The notes: a model not told the origin generated them from the sequence alone. Counted from the stretch's first letter, positions 25,728 to 35,071 are shown. The stretch is DNA of 64,000 nucleotides from JBLWXV01 sp048267245 (GCA_048267245.1 JBLWXV010000001.1:992001-1056000), one strand, 5' to 3'. Numbers and translations are program-made.

Positions 25728-26465
25728 ATGTTAGCAAACCTCTTTTCTTCCAAAAAGAAAAATCAATCACTTAAGAACTCTCTGCATTCAATCCACGCTG
25801 GTCATGGCACCGGAGTGAGAGAGCATCTCTACGTTCTTGATGGTGTGTCCGTCCAATATGGAAATTTAAAAGCTCTCAGCAACGTCAGACTCGAGGTGAT
25901 GAGCGGCGAAGTGCTCTTTATTACCGGGGCTTCGGGAGCGGGCAAGACCTCTCTTTTAAAGCTACTCTCTGGCGATCTCGCTCCAACTACGGGAAGAATT
26001 TTTAGGCCGGGCCCAAGGCACTTTGCAGCCCCAGTTTTTCAAGACCTTCGCCTCATGTCGCAGATGACTTGTTATGAAAATCTTCTAGCTTCTTATGACA
26101 AAAGACTCTATCGCTCGCGCAAGGACTTTGACTCTGATCTAGAAGAGCTCTGTCATCACCTTGGTATGAGTGATCGCCTTCATTTAAAGATTAATGAAGC
26201 CAACGGCGGCCTAAAGCAGAAGGTCGCTATTGTGCGTTCACTGCTTACTCGTCCCGATATCTTCATCGCCGATGAACCAACCAGCTCTCTTGATCGCGAT
26301 AATGCGAGAAAGATTTTTGATGTACTCAATATTCTCAACACCAGAAGAGGCATGACGGTCATTTGGGCCAGTCACAGTCGCGATCTCGTGTCTCAGTTTA
26401 CTGGACGTATTGTTCATCTTGATAAAGGAAAACTCATTTATTCGGGACATGCATGTTTTATCTAA
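25728..26465 (+). CDS. ftsE: Cell-division ABC transporter ATPase FtsE
   Basis: An ABC ATPase of 245 residues from the ATG at 25728, which has AAGG 9 nt upstream; ATG at 25719 and TTG at 25701 are alternatives. About 40 extra N-terminal residues precede the ABC core. Walker A is GASGAGKTS and Walker B IFIADEPTSSLD. The signature motif is divergent (ANGGLKQK in place of LSGGQQQR). FtsE with FtsX forms the division-site complex that activates murein hydrolases through EnvC. ftsX overlaps by 13 bp and envC follows, fixing the identity. Confidence 0.9.
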   Translation: MLANLFSSKKKNQSLKNSLHSIHAGHGTGVREHLYVLDGVSVQYGNLKALSNVRLEVMSGEVLFITGASGAGKTSLLKLLSGDLAPTTGRIFRPGPRHFAAPVFQDLRLMSQMTCYENLLASYDKRLYRSRKDFDSDLEELCHHLGMSDRLHLKINEANGGLKQKVAIVRSLLTRPDIFIADEPTSSLDRDNARKIFDVLNILNTRRGMTVIWASHSRDLVSQFTGRIVHLDKGKLIYSGHACFI

Positions 26466-27247
26466 AAGAGGCGTTTAAACTTAGGGCAAGTTCTTATCTC
26501 GTGGTCGCTCTATGGGCGATGAGTGCTGTTGTGATGATCGGCTCGCTCGGTCACTCAAAGAAAATTGAACAATTCTTTTCAGCTAAAGGGGATAAGGTAA
26601 ATTCCCTTCCATTTTTCTACGCTCTCATCGATTCGGATCGCCCCTTTGAAAGAGCAATGAGAAAACTCAGAGAGCTTCCTGGTGTTTCAGTTGTGAGCTC
26701 TGTGGCAAGCACAGAATTAGAAAAGTCTCTAAAGAGCACGATCGAGCAAGCGGGTCTTGATATGAAGACTCTACTTGGTGGCCCTAGTGTCACAGGTTTA
26801 AAAGTTGTCTTTGATTCAGGACTTGCCGAAGGCGGTCAGAAGTTAGTTCGCGACTATCTCGTGCGCCTAGTGGGGGATGACTATATCACTCTTGGGGCCG
26901 TGAGTGTTCCCGATGCAGAAAATTTCAAAAGTCAGGGTGTGGTAACTAAGATCACGACTTATTCACCTTGGATTCTCTTTAGCGTTGCTACTCTAGTATG
27001 GTTTTGGGCCTTTACTTTTCTCCTTGGGCACTGGAGAGAGCGCGCTTACTTGATTGAGCGCTTTCAAAGGCGCAAGAACGTTCTCATTAAAATGATCTCT
27101 AGTTCTTCACTCGCACTTTTCCTGGCCGCCTTCCTGCTAAACGCATGGTTTGCACCAGTTCAGTTAATGGCGTTGATGAGCTTGGCCGTTCTTGGAGCGT
27201 CACTATCTCTATCATTGTGGAGAGGGGGACAATGGGAAGCGTCCTAA
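26453..27247 (+). CDS. ftsX: Cell-division membrane protein FtsX
   Basis: A 264-residue protein with the FtsX topology: one N-terminal helix (YLVVALWAMSAVVMIGSL), a periplasmic domain of about 130 residues, then three C-terminal helices (WILFSVATLVWFWAFTFLL, SLALFLAAFLLNAWF, LMALMSLAVLGASLSL). The periplasmic domain binds EnvC in the best-studied system. The start lies inside ftsE and the stop lies inside envC, so all three should be translated together. Confidence 0.9.
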   Translation: MFYLKEAFKLRASSYLVVALWAMSAVVMIGSLGHSKKIEQFFSAKGDKVNSLPFFYALIDSDRPFERAMRKLRELPGVSVVSSVASTELEKSLKSTIEQAGLDMKTLLGGPSVTGLKVVFDSGLAEGGQKLVRDYLVRLVGDDYITLGAVSVPDAENFKSQGVVTKITTYSPWILFSVATLVWFWAFTFLLGHWRERAYLIERFQRRKNVLIKMISSSSLALFLAAFLLNAWFAPVQLMALMSLAVLGASLSLSLWRGGQWEAS

Positions 27248-28320
27248 AATCTATTAAGTGCATCCAAATCGCAATCCTCTCCAGCGTGATTCTAAGCGCT
27301 GGTGTTGTTCATTCGGCCACGAAGAAAACTCCGACCCTGAGTGAGATTCGCGCACTCAAGGGGGAAGTGAGCTCAACCAGTAAAAAACTAAGTGGACTCA
27401 AGAGTGAAATGGCCCAACTTGAAAAAGAGCTGGGCGAGCGCAATCAAAAATTAGTTAATCTCTTTGAACTCAAGCGCAAGCTCGAGAGTAAAATGGGCGA
27501 TCTCGGACAGCAAATCGCCAAGAAAAATAAGGTACTCACCACTCAAAAGCTTGCGATGAAGCGCGTGCTTAGAAGTGCACTAGTTTCGCAGATGTCTAGT
27601 GACATTGACCCCGCGATTCTCCTATCTCAAAAATATCTCATCAAAGGACTTCAAAAGAAGAACCAAGAGTTGATGGCCACCAGCAAGTCGCTTGAAACCC
27701 TAAGTGAGGAGCATCAAGCGCTGCTCACTCGCTTTGAAGAGTACCAGAAAGTTGAGGGAAATCTCAGTGGGCTTTTGCGGGAACTTGAAACTGACAAAAA
27801 TACCAAGGCCAGCGAGTACGTCAATCTCACCAATGAAAAGAAAGAGAAGGAGGGGCTCCTCTCACAATATCAAGCAATATTTCTGGCCGATAAAAAAGGT
27901 CAAGAAGTGCGCGAGAAAGTGGGCATGCTCTTTAAGTCTCCGGTTGAGAACTACAAGTCAATTAGTTATAAAGATAAGGGTGTTACCTTTTTGCACGATG
28001 GCGATGAGCGCATAGATGTGAAGGCCAGTGGCGGCGGAAAAGTCGTCTACTCTGGAGACCTCTCTAACTATGGCAACGTTGTTATGATCGATCACGGCAA
28101 TGAAACGCGCAGTGTGATCTTGGGCAAGTTTGCTCCCACCGTGAATAAGGGCGACACTGTAGCGGCCGGTGACCTGGTGGCCAAGACGACGAAGTCTGCT
28201 AAAGGCACTCAGGGCAAGCTCTACTTTGAAGTAAGAATAAAAAACCAAATTCAAAACACAGTACTATTACTTGACGAACTGGCGACGACGCAAAAGATTG
28301 CCTCTAGCTCGAAGTTGTAG
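27232..28320 (+). CDS. envC: Murein hydrolase activator EnvC (degenerate LytM domain)
   Basis: From the ATG at 27232 (GAGGGGG just upstream) the protein has 362 residues. They comprise a signal segment (IAILSSVILSAGVVHSA), a long coiled coil (about 45-250) and a C-terminal M23/LytM domain. The peptidase active site is not intact: the last motif reads LYFEVR where active enzymes have LHFEIR, and the AHL segment reads SVILGKF. This matches EnvC-type activators, which are inactive themselves and switch on amidases. Overlap with ftsX by 16 bp supports an FtsEX-EnvC machine. Confidence 0.88.
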   Translation: MGSVLKSIKCIQIAILSSVILSAGVVHSATKKTPTLSEIRALKGEVSSTSKKLSGLKSEMAQLEKELGERNQKLVNLFELKRKLESKMGDLGQQIAKKNKVLTTQKLAMKRVLRSALVSQMSSDIDPAILLSQKYLIKGLQKKNQELMATSKSLETLSEEHQALLTRFEEYQKVEGNLSGLLRELETDKNTKASEYVNLTNEKKEKEGLLSQYQAIFLADKKGQEVREKVGMLFKSPVENYKSISYKDKGVTFLHDGDERIDVKASGGGKVVYSGDLSNYGNVVMIDHGNETRSVILGKFAPTVNKGDTVAAGDLVAKTTKSAKGTQGKLYFEVRIKNQIQNTVLLLDELATTQKIASSSKL

Positions 28321-28363
28321 TCGATACACTGAAGTCTTTTTTTTAAGACCAGGGGAGATCCGA

Positions 28364-29743
28364 ATGAGAAAGGGATTAGTGCTCGCCTTATTTTGTGCCG
28401 GGGCGATTCAAATGGCGTCTGCCAAAACTTCGGCCGAGAAGTCGCGCTTTGAAAAATTAGAACTCTTCAATAAGATTCTCTATCTCATTGAGTCTCAATA
28501 CTACCGCGAAGTGGACACTGAAAAACTTATTGAAGGTGCGATTAAGGGCATGATGTCGACACTCGATCCACACTCGGCCTTTCTCGACAAGGAAGTCTTT
28601 GCAAAGATGCAAGAAGACACTTCCGGTGAGTTTGGCGGGCTCGGCATCGAGGTTCAGCAAAAAGATGGAGTCATCGTCGTTATCCGAGTGATGGACGACA
28701 CTCCTGCTTATAGAGCGGGCATCAAGGCCGGCGATAAGATTGTGGAAATTGACCATGAGGCTAGCATTGGCATGACTCTCGAAGAGGCAGTTGAGCGCAT
28801 GCGTGGCAAGCAGGGCTCAAAAATTGTAGTTGGCATTATTCGCCAGGGTGCCGATGGCATTAAGACCTATGATCTTAAGCGCGAAGTCATAAAAATTAAG
28901 GCCGTTAAGTCTGATCTCTTGCAAGATGAATTCATTTGGGTTCGCCTCACGCAATTTCAAAAGGACGCCGGCAAAGACATCGCCAATGCCATTAAGAGTG
29001 AGCGCAAGAAGGCCAAGAAGGATATTCAAGGAATCATTCTCGATCTAAGATCAAATCCAGGCGGTCTACTTGAAGAAGCCGTGGATGTGAGTTCGATCTT
29101 TCTAAAAGATGGCGTGGTCGTCTCAACCGAAGGGCGCGATCCAAAACATAAAGAAATTAAATATGTGAGAAAGAGTGGTTACAAAGAACTTGATGTTCCA
29201 GTGGCCGTTCTCATTAATGGCGCCTCAGCCTCAGCCTCAGAGATTGTGGCGGGTGCTCTTCAAGATCATCACCGCGCCATAATTGTGGGAACGCAGTCCT
29301 TTGGTAAAGGCTCAGTTCAAACTGTGGCCAAGGTTGATGATAGCCAAGGCGTGAAGCTCACAATCGCTCAGTACATGACTCCAAACTCGCGCAAGATTCA
29401 GGCGGTGGGAATTTCGCCAGACGTTTTAGTTGGAGAGTTTGAAGGTGACTGGGTCGCTGGTAGCAAAACTGAATCTCGCTATATAAGAGAAGCCGATCTT
29501 CGCAACCACCTAACGGCCACGATTGAAACTCCCGAAGAGAAGAAGGCCCGTGAAAAGAGAGAGCACGAAGAGCGAGTGGAGCGCGCGCGTCGCCGCGAAG
29601 AAGCGCTTCGCAAGCGCGAAAATGAGGACAAAGATAAAGATTCTGATATTCCAAGAGTCTATGACGTGAAGCAAGATTATCAAGTGGGTCAGGCCATTAA
29701 CTATCTTCGTTCATTTGAAGTCTTTAAAAAGATGGAAAAATAG
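28364..29743 (+). CDS. ctp: C-terminal processing peptidase (S41)
   Basis: A 459-residue periplasmic protease from the ATG at 28364 (AGGGGAG upstream), with signal peptide (MRKGLVLALFCAGAIQMASA). It has a PDZ domain (GGLGIEVQQKDGVIVV ... GIKAGDKIVEID), then the S41 catalytic core with Ser in NGASASASEIVAGAL and Lys in SFGKGSVQT. A highly charged Glu/Arg/Lys helix follows and the protein ends in a short domain. In the operon it comes directly after envC, so a role in trimming envelope or murein-enzyme regulators is plausible. Confidence 0.93.
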   Translation: MRKGLVLALFCAGAIQMASAKTSAEKSRFEKLELFNKILYLIESQYYREVDTEKLIEGAIKGMMSTLDPHSAFLDKEVFAKMQEDTSGEFGGLGIEVQQKDGVIVVIRVMDDTPAYRAGIKAGDKIVEIDHEASIGMTLEEAVERMRGKQGSKIVVGIIRQGADGIKTYDLKREVIKIKAVKSDLLQDEFIWVRLTQFQKDAGKDIANAIKSERKKAKKDIQGIILDLRSNPGGLLEEAVDVSSIFLKDGVVVSTEGRDPKHKEIKYVRKSGYKELDVPVAVLINGASASASEIVAGALQDHHRAIIVGTQSFGKGSVQTVAKVDDSQGVKLTIAQYMTPNSRKIQAVGISPDVLVGEFEGDWVAGSKTESRYIREADLRNHLTATIETPEEKKAREKREHEERVERARRREEALRKRENEDKDKDSDIPRVYDVKQDYQVGQAINYLRSFEVFKKMEK

Positions 29744-29779
29744 CCACCTAGTGGTGGCCTTGATACTCTTTTAGAGTAT
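29743..29779 (+). promoter_or_regulatory. Two tandem perfect hairpins over the xseA start
   Basis: GCCACC/GGTGGC with loop TAGT (29743-29758) starts at the ctp stop codon. It is followed by ATACTCT/AGAGTAT with loop TTT (29763-29779), which contains the first two bases of the xseA ATG (29778-29780). No Shine-Dalgarno sequence lies outside the second hairpin. The arrangement could limit xseA translation. Confidence 0.4.
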
Positions 29780-31079
29780 GAATACCCCACTTGAGGCCAG
29801 AAGCGTTAGCGCAGTCATTAACGATGTGAAAGAGCTCCTAGAGAGCTCTTTTCGTTCTGTCTGGGTGGTTGGTGAAATCTCTAACCTCTCCCTCTCTAGC
29901 TCCGGTCACTGGTACTTCACTCTCTCTGACGACAAAGCGGGAATGAGTGCGTGCCTTTTTAAAATGGATGCCCTTAGAAATCCTGAAATTCGCGCGCTCA
30001 AAGATGGCGACAAGGTTGAGTGCTTTGGGCCTCTGAATGTATATCCTAAGCGAGGAACCTTTCAATTAATCGCTAAGCGCATTCGCGCTGCCGGCAAGGG
30101 CGATCTCAAAGAAAAATTCGAAGCCCTTAAAAAGCGCTTGGCCGCTGAGGGCCTCTTTGATGTTGAGACAAAGAAACCTATTCCCTTGCTGCCTAAGCGA
30201 GTGGCCATCATTACAGCGCAGCGAAGTGCCGCTCTCGCAGACTTTCTCAATATCTACGAGCGACGATCTATCTGGATGGACGTCACGGTTATTCCCGCCC
30301 TGGTGCAGGGAGATACATCCCCGGCCTCACTGAGAAAGGCCCTTCACATGGCCTTAGAGTATTCCCTAAAGGTTGCACCTGAGCGCGCCTATGATGTGAT
30401 CGTACTTGCCAGAGGTGGGGGCAGTCTTGAGGATTTGTGGGCCTTTAATGATGAAGGACTTGCGTATGATATTTACAATAGTCCAATTCCAGTTATTAGC
30501 GCCGTTGGCCACCAAGTTGATTATAGCATTTCTGACTTTGTCGCCGACCTTCGCTGTGAAACTCCTTCGGCCGCCGCCGAAGTTTTAACGGCCTCTCAAC
30601 TCGAACTTGTAAAGCGCATGAGTTACTCTGCGACTCATCTTCAGAGTGCGATTGAGCGCAAGATTTTGCGCGCTGAGAGAACACTCTCTCACGTGGGACC
30701 TCACGCTAGTCTTGATCGCCTGCGCACCATGCTCACTCGCGCCCAGAGAAAATTAGATAGCGTTCGTCTCGCAGAGCGCGCCGCCAATCTCACTGGTCTT
30801 GCCGATAAGATCCTCTTGCTTGAAGACGCTCTCGCTGTTTTAGAGCGAACACCAAAGGATCGCATCGAGCGTCTCATAGACAAATTAGAAGCACAGATGG
30901 GAATTCTCAACGCTCTTGACCCCAAGGGAGTGCTTGGTCGTGGCTACTCTTATGCAACGATTGATGGCGAGCCTTTTAAAGTGGTGGCCAGTGCAAAAGA
31001 CTTTGACGGAGTGGGGCAGAGGCAAAAACTCGATCTTCACTTTCACGACGGCACACGCCAAGTGGAGAAGTGCCCATGA
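29778..31079 (+). CDS. xseA: Exodeoxyribonuclease VII large subunit
   Basis: A 433-residue protein with the XseA layout: N-terminal OB fold (VWVVGEISNLSLSSSGHWYFTLSD), then the nuclease core with ALVQGDTSP, VIVLARGGGSLEDLWAFNDE and PVISAVGHQVDYSISDFVADLRCETPSAAAE-type motif. A coiled-coil region and the terminal LGRGYSYA follow. With XseB it degrades single-stranded DNA. No xseB-like small gene is seen next to it. The stop overlaps the following kinase-like gene by 4 bp (ATGA). Confidence 0.94.
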   Translation: MNTPLEARSVSAVINDVKELLESSFRSVWVVGEISNLSLSSSGHWYFTLSDDKAGMSACLFKMDALRNPEIRALKDGDKVECFGPLNVYPKRGTFQLIAKRIRAAGKGDLKEKFEALKKRLAAEGLFDVETKKPIPLLPKRVAIITAQRSAALADFLNIYERRSIWMDVTVIPALVQGDTSPASLRKALHMALEYSLKVAPERAYDVIVLARGGGSLEDLWAFNDEGLAYDIYNSPIPVISAVGHQVDYSISDFVADLRCETPSAAAEVLTASQLELVKRMSYSATHLQSAIERKILRAERTLSHVGPHASLDRLRTMLTRAQRKLDSVRLAERAANLTGLADKILLLEDALAVLERTPKDRIERLIDKLEAQMGILNALDPKGVLGRGYSYATIDGEPFKVVASAKDFDGVGQRQKLDLHFHDGTRQVEKCP

Positions 31080-32728
31080 GCTTTCTAAGTAAGCAGTACT
31101 GGATGTCCTCTCAATTGGCACCCCTCTTTTCAAGTGCTGATTTACAACCACTCTTTAACCGCAATTACACTGCAGTTTTGAGCCTTGAAGAGCTTGATGA
31201 TCTCGCACTTAAGGTCTTGCTCTGCCACGAAAGTGAGTGCACCGAGATTATTGAGGCAGGTAAGCATCACTTCTCGCTGTGCTTTGTGATAAGTGAGAGC
31301 GAAAATCCAAGGGCTTTTCCCATTGGAGAGGAAGCGTTCTTCTTTATCACTCCAGGCAACCTTCAAAACTATAGTGACTTACTTAAAATATTTGAAGAGC
31401 GAACAACTCTTCGTGTGGAGCAAGTCCTCTTTGAGCGCATGGAAAATATCTACCGCGATCTTATGGAGGCGGCGACCAAAGTGATGCCACCAAGAGGGAG
31501 AAGCCTTAATAAAGACTACCAAGCAATCTTTGGCAGCTATCTTAGTTGGGCCCCGGTTTTCTTGGGGGCAGATAATAGTGAGAATTTTAGAAAGCACGTG
31601 GTTGAAAAGGGTGAAGAGCTCTGGCCCGAGTTAGAGTTGAAAGTGTTTTTAAAAAAGAATAATGCACTTGAAGCTCTCGTCAGTGGCATGCAGGTTACAA
31701 GCATTGCCGATGTCTATCTTGGATGGAGACAAAAGAGTGCAACATTGAGTGCGGCCCAAGCACTCGTCATCACACTTCACCTTGAGCTGATCCACGCCTA
31801 TATGACCGACGAGAAAAAGCGCGAAAAGATTGTAGGCGCTAGTGGCTTTTGGGAAGACGTTCTTGACCGCCTGGTTGATCCAGTAGCGCTTTTAAGCGAG
31901 GAAGGTGATCTTCTCATTTGCAATCATGCATTTTCTAAGTCAGGATTTTTGCCGCGTGAGTTTTTAAAGCTCTCAGATGGTGAGACGACAGAGAAGAACG
32001 ATCAGTACTTTAATGTGACAAAAAAATCGATCAATATCTCAGGAGAGGAGCGCATCTTTATCCTCCTCGAAGTTGAAAAGAGTTCGGCGAATACTCAGGC
32101 CAGTGGTCGCGGCGCTACTGAAGAGTTGGGAATTATCTCTAGCTCTCTGGCCCATGAGTTAAAAAATCCTATTGCAGGCATTCTTGCTGCCTCAAGTGTC
32201 CTTGGTTATCTCGACGGTATTAATGAAGAGAATATGGGACAAATAGATGAGATGAAACAAAGTGCTAAACGCTGTCAAAATCTCATCGAAATCTTTCTTG
32301 GCTTTTCAAAAGTTGAAACTCCCCACGGCCACAATACTTCAATGGAAGGAGCACTTACTCAGGCTTTTGAGCTTTTAAAGTTTAGAATGATTGAAACTCA
32401 CGTAAGACTTGAGTGGGCACTAAAGAGAGGATCCGAGTTTCACTGGGATGTTAACCCCTCTGTAGCCGCGATGATTTTCTATTTGATTCTAAGTGAGATT
32501 ATGACGATGGGAGCCCACGGCCAGCTGGTGGCCTCAATGCATTCTGATTTCTCTATCGCCATGGAGTCTCGTATAGAAGATGAGCACCTAAGTTTGCGAA
32601 TCAATCCTAGAATTGAGGGCATGAGTGCGCTTAAGTCACATAAACTCCTAGGGCACTTACTTGAATGGGAAGCTTTGCAATTAGTGGTAGATGAGGAGGG
32701 CGTGACCCTCCTCAAGGGCGGACATTAG
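31076..32728 (+). CDS. Histidine-kinase-like protein without recognisable ATP-binding boxes
   Basis: A 550-residue protein with no membrane segment. The first about 340 residues are unassigned, with a PAS-like stretch around FWEDVLDRLVDPVALLSEEGDLLICN. An intact H-box follows (LAHELKNPIAGIL, His 360) in a HisKA helix pair (NLIEIFLGFSKVE). The C-terminal part has the length of a HATPase domain but lacks its motifs. The N-box position reads YLILSEIMTMG with no Asn, no DxGxG or GLGL box is present, and the ATP lid is missing. It may receive or pass phosphate, or bind partners, rather than autophosphorylate. The start at 31076 overlaps the xseA stop (ATGA). It converges with the next gene with 4 bp overlap. 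Confidence 0.8.
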   Translation: MSFLSKQYWMSSQLAPLFSSADLQPLFNRNYTAVLSLEELDDLALKVLLCHESECTEIIEAGKHHFSLCFVISESENPRAFPIGEEAFFFITPGNLQNYSDLLKIFEERTTLRVEQVLFERMENIYRDLMEAATKVMPPRGRSLNKDYQAIFGSYLSWAPVFLGADNSENFRKHVVEKGEELWPELELKVFLKKNNALEALVSGMQVTSIADVYLGWRQKSATLSAAQALVITLHLELIHAYMTDEKKREKIVGASGFWEDVLDRLVDPVALLSEEGDLLICNHAFSKSGFLPREFLKLSDGETTEKNDQYFNVTKKSINISGEERIFILLEVEKSSANTQASGRGATEELGIISSSLAHELKNPIAGILAASSVLGYLDGINEENMGQIDEMKQSAKRCQNLIEIFLGFSKVETPHGHNTSMEGALTQAFELLKFRMIETHVRLEWALKRGSEFHWDVNPSVAAMIFYLILSEIMTMGAHGQLVASMHSDFSIAMESRIEDEHLSLRINPRIEGMSALKSHKLLGHLLEWEALQLVVDEEGVTLLKGGH

Positions 32729-33219
32729 TAATTGAATTTCTCTTCGTAGTGAATGATTCCAATTGGGTCGCCAGCAAAGCGCTTGGCTATTTCAAATTTC
32801 TTGCTCGCAGTTTCAGCATCAAACTCAGTCTTTAGAAGTGCTTCAACCTCAGGCAGTCTGGCCGTGAGTACATTAGAGAGTTTCTCATTGTAGATAAGCT
32901 CACATTGATTCTTGATACAAGTGCCTTTGCCAAAAGGGCTGGTGAGATTATCGGGAGTACCTTCAAAGGTAATGCTGCCAAGTTCGAGACCTACCAAGTG
33001 CTCAGGTAGTTCGTACTTGAGCTCCATTTGGTTTTGAGTTTGGCGAATTCGAATTTCAGGAATTTCATAGAGAGCAAACTCAGCAAGATCGGGAGCATCC
33101 TCAACGGGAACTTCATAGTTTGCTTTAAAGTGTTGCCAGTCAGGTTTAGCGAGAACGCCAAAAGCCGGTGCCATGGTTGTAAAAGTGGCCATCAATGTGA
33201 GTGCGAGAAGCTTTTTCAT
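32725..33219 (-). CDS. Secreted protein of unknown function coupled to the TPR regulator
   Basis: A 164-residue exported protein with signal peptide (MKKLLALTLMATFTTMAPA). The mature part alternates strands (IRIRQTQNQMELKYELPE, LGSITFEG) and holds two Cys (GTCIKNQCEL) that could form a disulfide. The texture is like a small beta-rich lipid- or ligand-binding protein but I recognise no family. Its ATG overlaps the stop of the upstream regulator gene (ATGA), so the two are translated together. Confidence 0.75.
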   Translation of the reverse strand: MKKLLALTLMATFTTMAPAFGVLAKPDWQHFKANYEVPVEDAPDLAEFALYEIPEIRIRQTQNQMELKYELPEHLVGLELGSITFEGTPDNLTSPFGKGTCIKNQCELIYNEKLSNVLTARLPEVEALLKTEFDAETASKKFEIAKRFAGDPIGIIHYEEKFNY

Positions 33220-35054
33220 AACATCACCTCAGGTCTGTTCTCATATATATATGTAATCGATCGTGCCTTGCCAAGGGCGCTGTAGTAACCCTGTTCACAT
33301 AACTCTCTGAGATCACGTGTCGCCGTGATACGCGAAACTTTGAAAAGCCTTCGATATTCACCGGGAGTTATACAATCTCTCTCACCTCTGCGGGCCTCTT
33401 CGAGAAGTTTAAACTGCCTGATATTTAGATCTGTAGCAAGTTTGTTGGTAGTAATTACGCTCTCATTTGGCGTTGTCTGGGCGTGAGCGCAATCAATTAA
33501 GACATGTCCTCTTGCCCAGCGATAGTGACCTTCTTCATTTTCAATCAAGTGCACCCGATCGCCGAGTGCTCGTCTCACGCGCCCAACGAGGGTGTGAATG
33601 AGGGAGTCGTGGCTTAAAGGATTGTAATTGTGTCCATAGAGCTCTTGAGTAATATCTTCCTTAGTGAGCTCTCTGCGCTCGCGAAGAAGTCTTAGAAAAC
33701 CCAGAGTCAGCGCCGTGACGCCCTTGGTGTTAAATTGATAATTGCCGGCCTTGCCAACAATGAGGGATTTTGAAACTTTTCCAATGATAATCAGAGTTGA
33801 GTCGTGAGCTTCTCTAGCTTCGCTCGTGAGATCGATTAGACCAAAGAGATGGTCCTTGGCCATGATCTCCCAGTCCTGAATCGCAAGTTCCACCAGCGAG
33901 GGTTTCCGGTGAATTTTAGTAAGAAGTTCGCCGAGGCGATCGTCGCGAATCAATTTACCAAGGGTGCCAATTTCAAGATTTTCTTCGCGCTCGATAATTT
34001 GCTTGGCGATACTTGATCCTACCAATTCAGTGAGCATTTCAATTTCATTTCTGAGCTTTTGAAGTTCCTCAGGATCATCAAAGGAGAGAGACTTTAAGAC
34101 TTTATACTTGAGGCCTTTGAGTTTTAGCTGATGGTCATAGTCCATATTGCTGACGAGCTGTGAGAGACCAACATCGATGAGTTGAAGTGCCCGACCGCCT
34201 GCTCCAGCGAGGAGTTCAAGGCTTGCCATGTTGAGGTAGAGCAGCGCCATGTGACGACGATTCTGATGTTTATAGACAGTGATACTTGCCTCGTTCACTG
34301 CGGCCAGAGCTTCGTCTCGCTCTCCGCGCAGGCGGTGAATTTTTGCCAGTTTCAAAAAGAGTTCTGAGCGCGAATAGAAACTCTCAGAAGAAATCTGTGC
34401 GAGCTCGCGCTCAATATGTCTTAGCCCTTCAGCCAGATTTTCTCCATGCTCAATTTGATGCCCGATGAGAGCGTTCTTAGTGAGTCGTTCAAATCCTTTG
34501 AGATTCAGTGAATCAGCGAGGGCAAGGGCACTTTGAAAGTGGTTTTCACCCAGAGCGTGTTGTCCTAGATGAAAATAGCTGTGACCAAGAAGATCTTTGG
34601 CGAGCAAGGATTCATAGGCCCCGCGCGCACTGGTGAGGGCGCGCAGTCCATTGTCTTTCGCACTGGTGTAGCGCCCTTGATAGAAGCGATAAAAGGCGAG
34701 GGACTGATGGGCAAAGAAAGAAGTGTGGGCATGGGAAGAGTGGCGATGGCGCAGCAGTTTAAATATCTCGGCGCGCGCCTCGCTGTAGTGAGATAGGCGA
34801 GTGAGGAGCAAGAGGTAGTAAAAACGGCAATGGCAGAGCGTGCTGGTGGAGTGAGGGCCGGCTTCGACCTCGCCAAGGAGCGCCTGGGCACTTGAGCGGC
34901 GGCCGAGGAAACTCAGTGCTCCCATAACATAAGCAATTTCCTCAGGTTTTTTGAGGAGTTGGGAATTGAGGGCCCCACTTGAGTATAAGTCTTCGATTTC
35001 ACGATAGGAACCCAAGTAGAAGCGCTGCTGAATCTGACCTGATTCTCCGCTCAT
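33216..35054 (-). CDS. TPR protein with two C-terminal winged-helix domains (putative regulator)
   Basis: A 612-residue cytoplasmic protein. Residues about 20-350 are TPR-like helical repeats (for example ALLGEVEAG, YEARAEIFKLL-type, HFQSALALADSL). At about 430-510 lies an OmpR/SARP-like winged helix (LTLGFLRLLRERRELTKEDI ... LVGRVRRALGDRVHLIENEEGHYRW). The last about 70 residues form a second helix-turn-helix typical of DeoR/Fic-tail domains (ITPGEYRRLFKVSRITATRDL). It is divergent from the yceI-cytochrome genes and coupled to a secreted protein, so it likely controls this locus. DNA binding is inferred from the folds. Confidence 0.75.
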   Translation of the reverse strand: MSGESGQIQQRFYLGSYREIEDLYSSGALNSQLLKKPEEIAYVMGALSFLGRRSSAQALLGEVEAGPHSTSTLCHCRFYYLLLLTRLSHYSEARAEIFKLLRHRHSSHAHTSFFAHQSLAFYRFYQGRYTSAKDNGLRALTSARGAYESLLAKDLLGHSYFHLGQHALGENHFQSALALADSLNLKGFERLTKNALIGHQIEHGENLAEGLRHIERELAQISSESFYSRSELFLKLAKIHRLRGERDEALAAVNEASITVYKHQNRRHMALLYLNMASLELLAGAGGRALQLIDVGLSQLVSNMDYDHQLKLKGLKYKVLKSLSFDDPEELQKLRNEIEMLTELVGSSIAKQIIEREENLEIGTLGKLIRDDRLGELLTKIHRKPSLVELAIQDWEIMAKDHLFGLIDLTSEAREAHDSTLIIIGKVSKSLIVGKAGNYQFNTKGVTALTLGFLRLLRERRELTKEDITQELYGHNYNPLSHDSLIHTLVGRVRRALGDRVHLIENEEGHYRWARGHVLIDCAHAQTTPNESVITTNKLATDLNIRQFKLLEEARRGERDCITPGEYRRLFKVSRITATRDLRELCEQGYYSALGKARSITYIYENRPEVML

Positions 35055-35071
35055 AAGGTGAGTCTATCGTG

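Noticed and set aside
27232..28320. Active M23 peptidase
   Set aside because: Catalytic His positions are replaced and the gene follows ftsEX, so an EnvC-type activator is the better call.
28338..28351. GTCTT-T6-AAGAC as a terminator between envC and ctp
   Set aside because: The stem is short and A/T-rich and the T-run lies in the loop, so it is not a convincing terminator.
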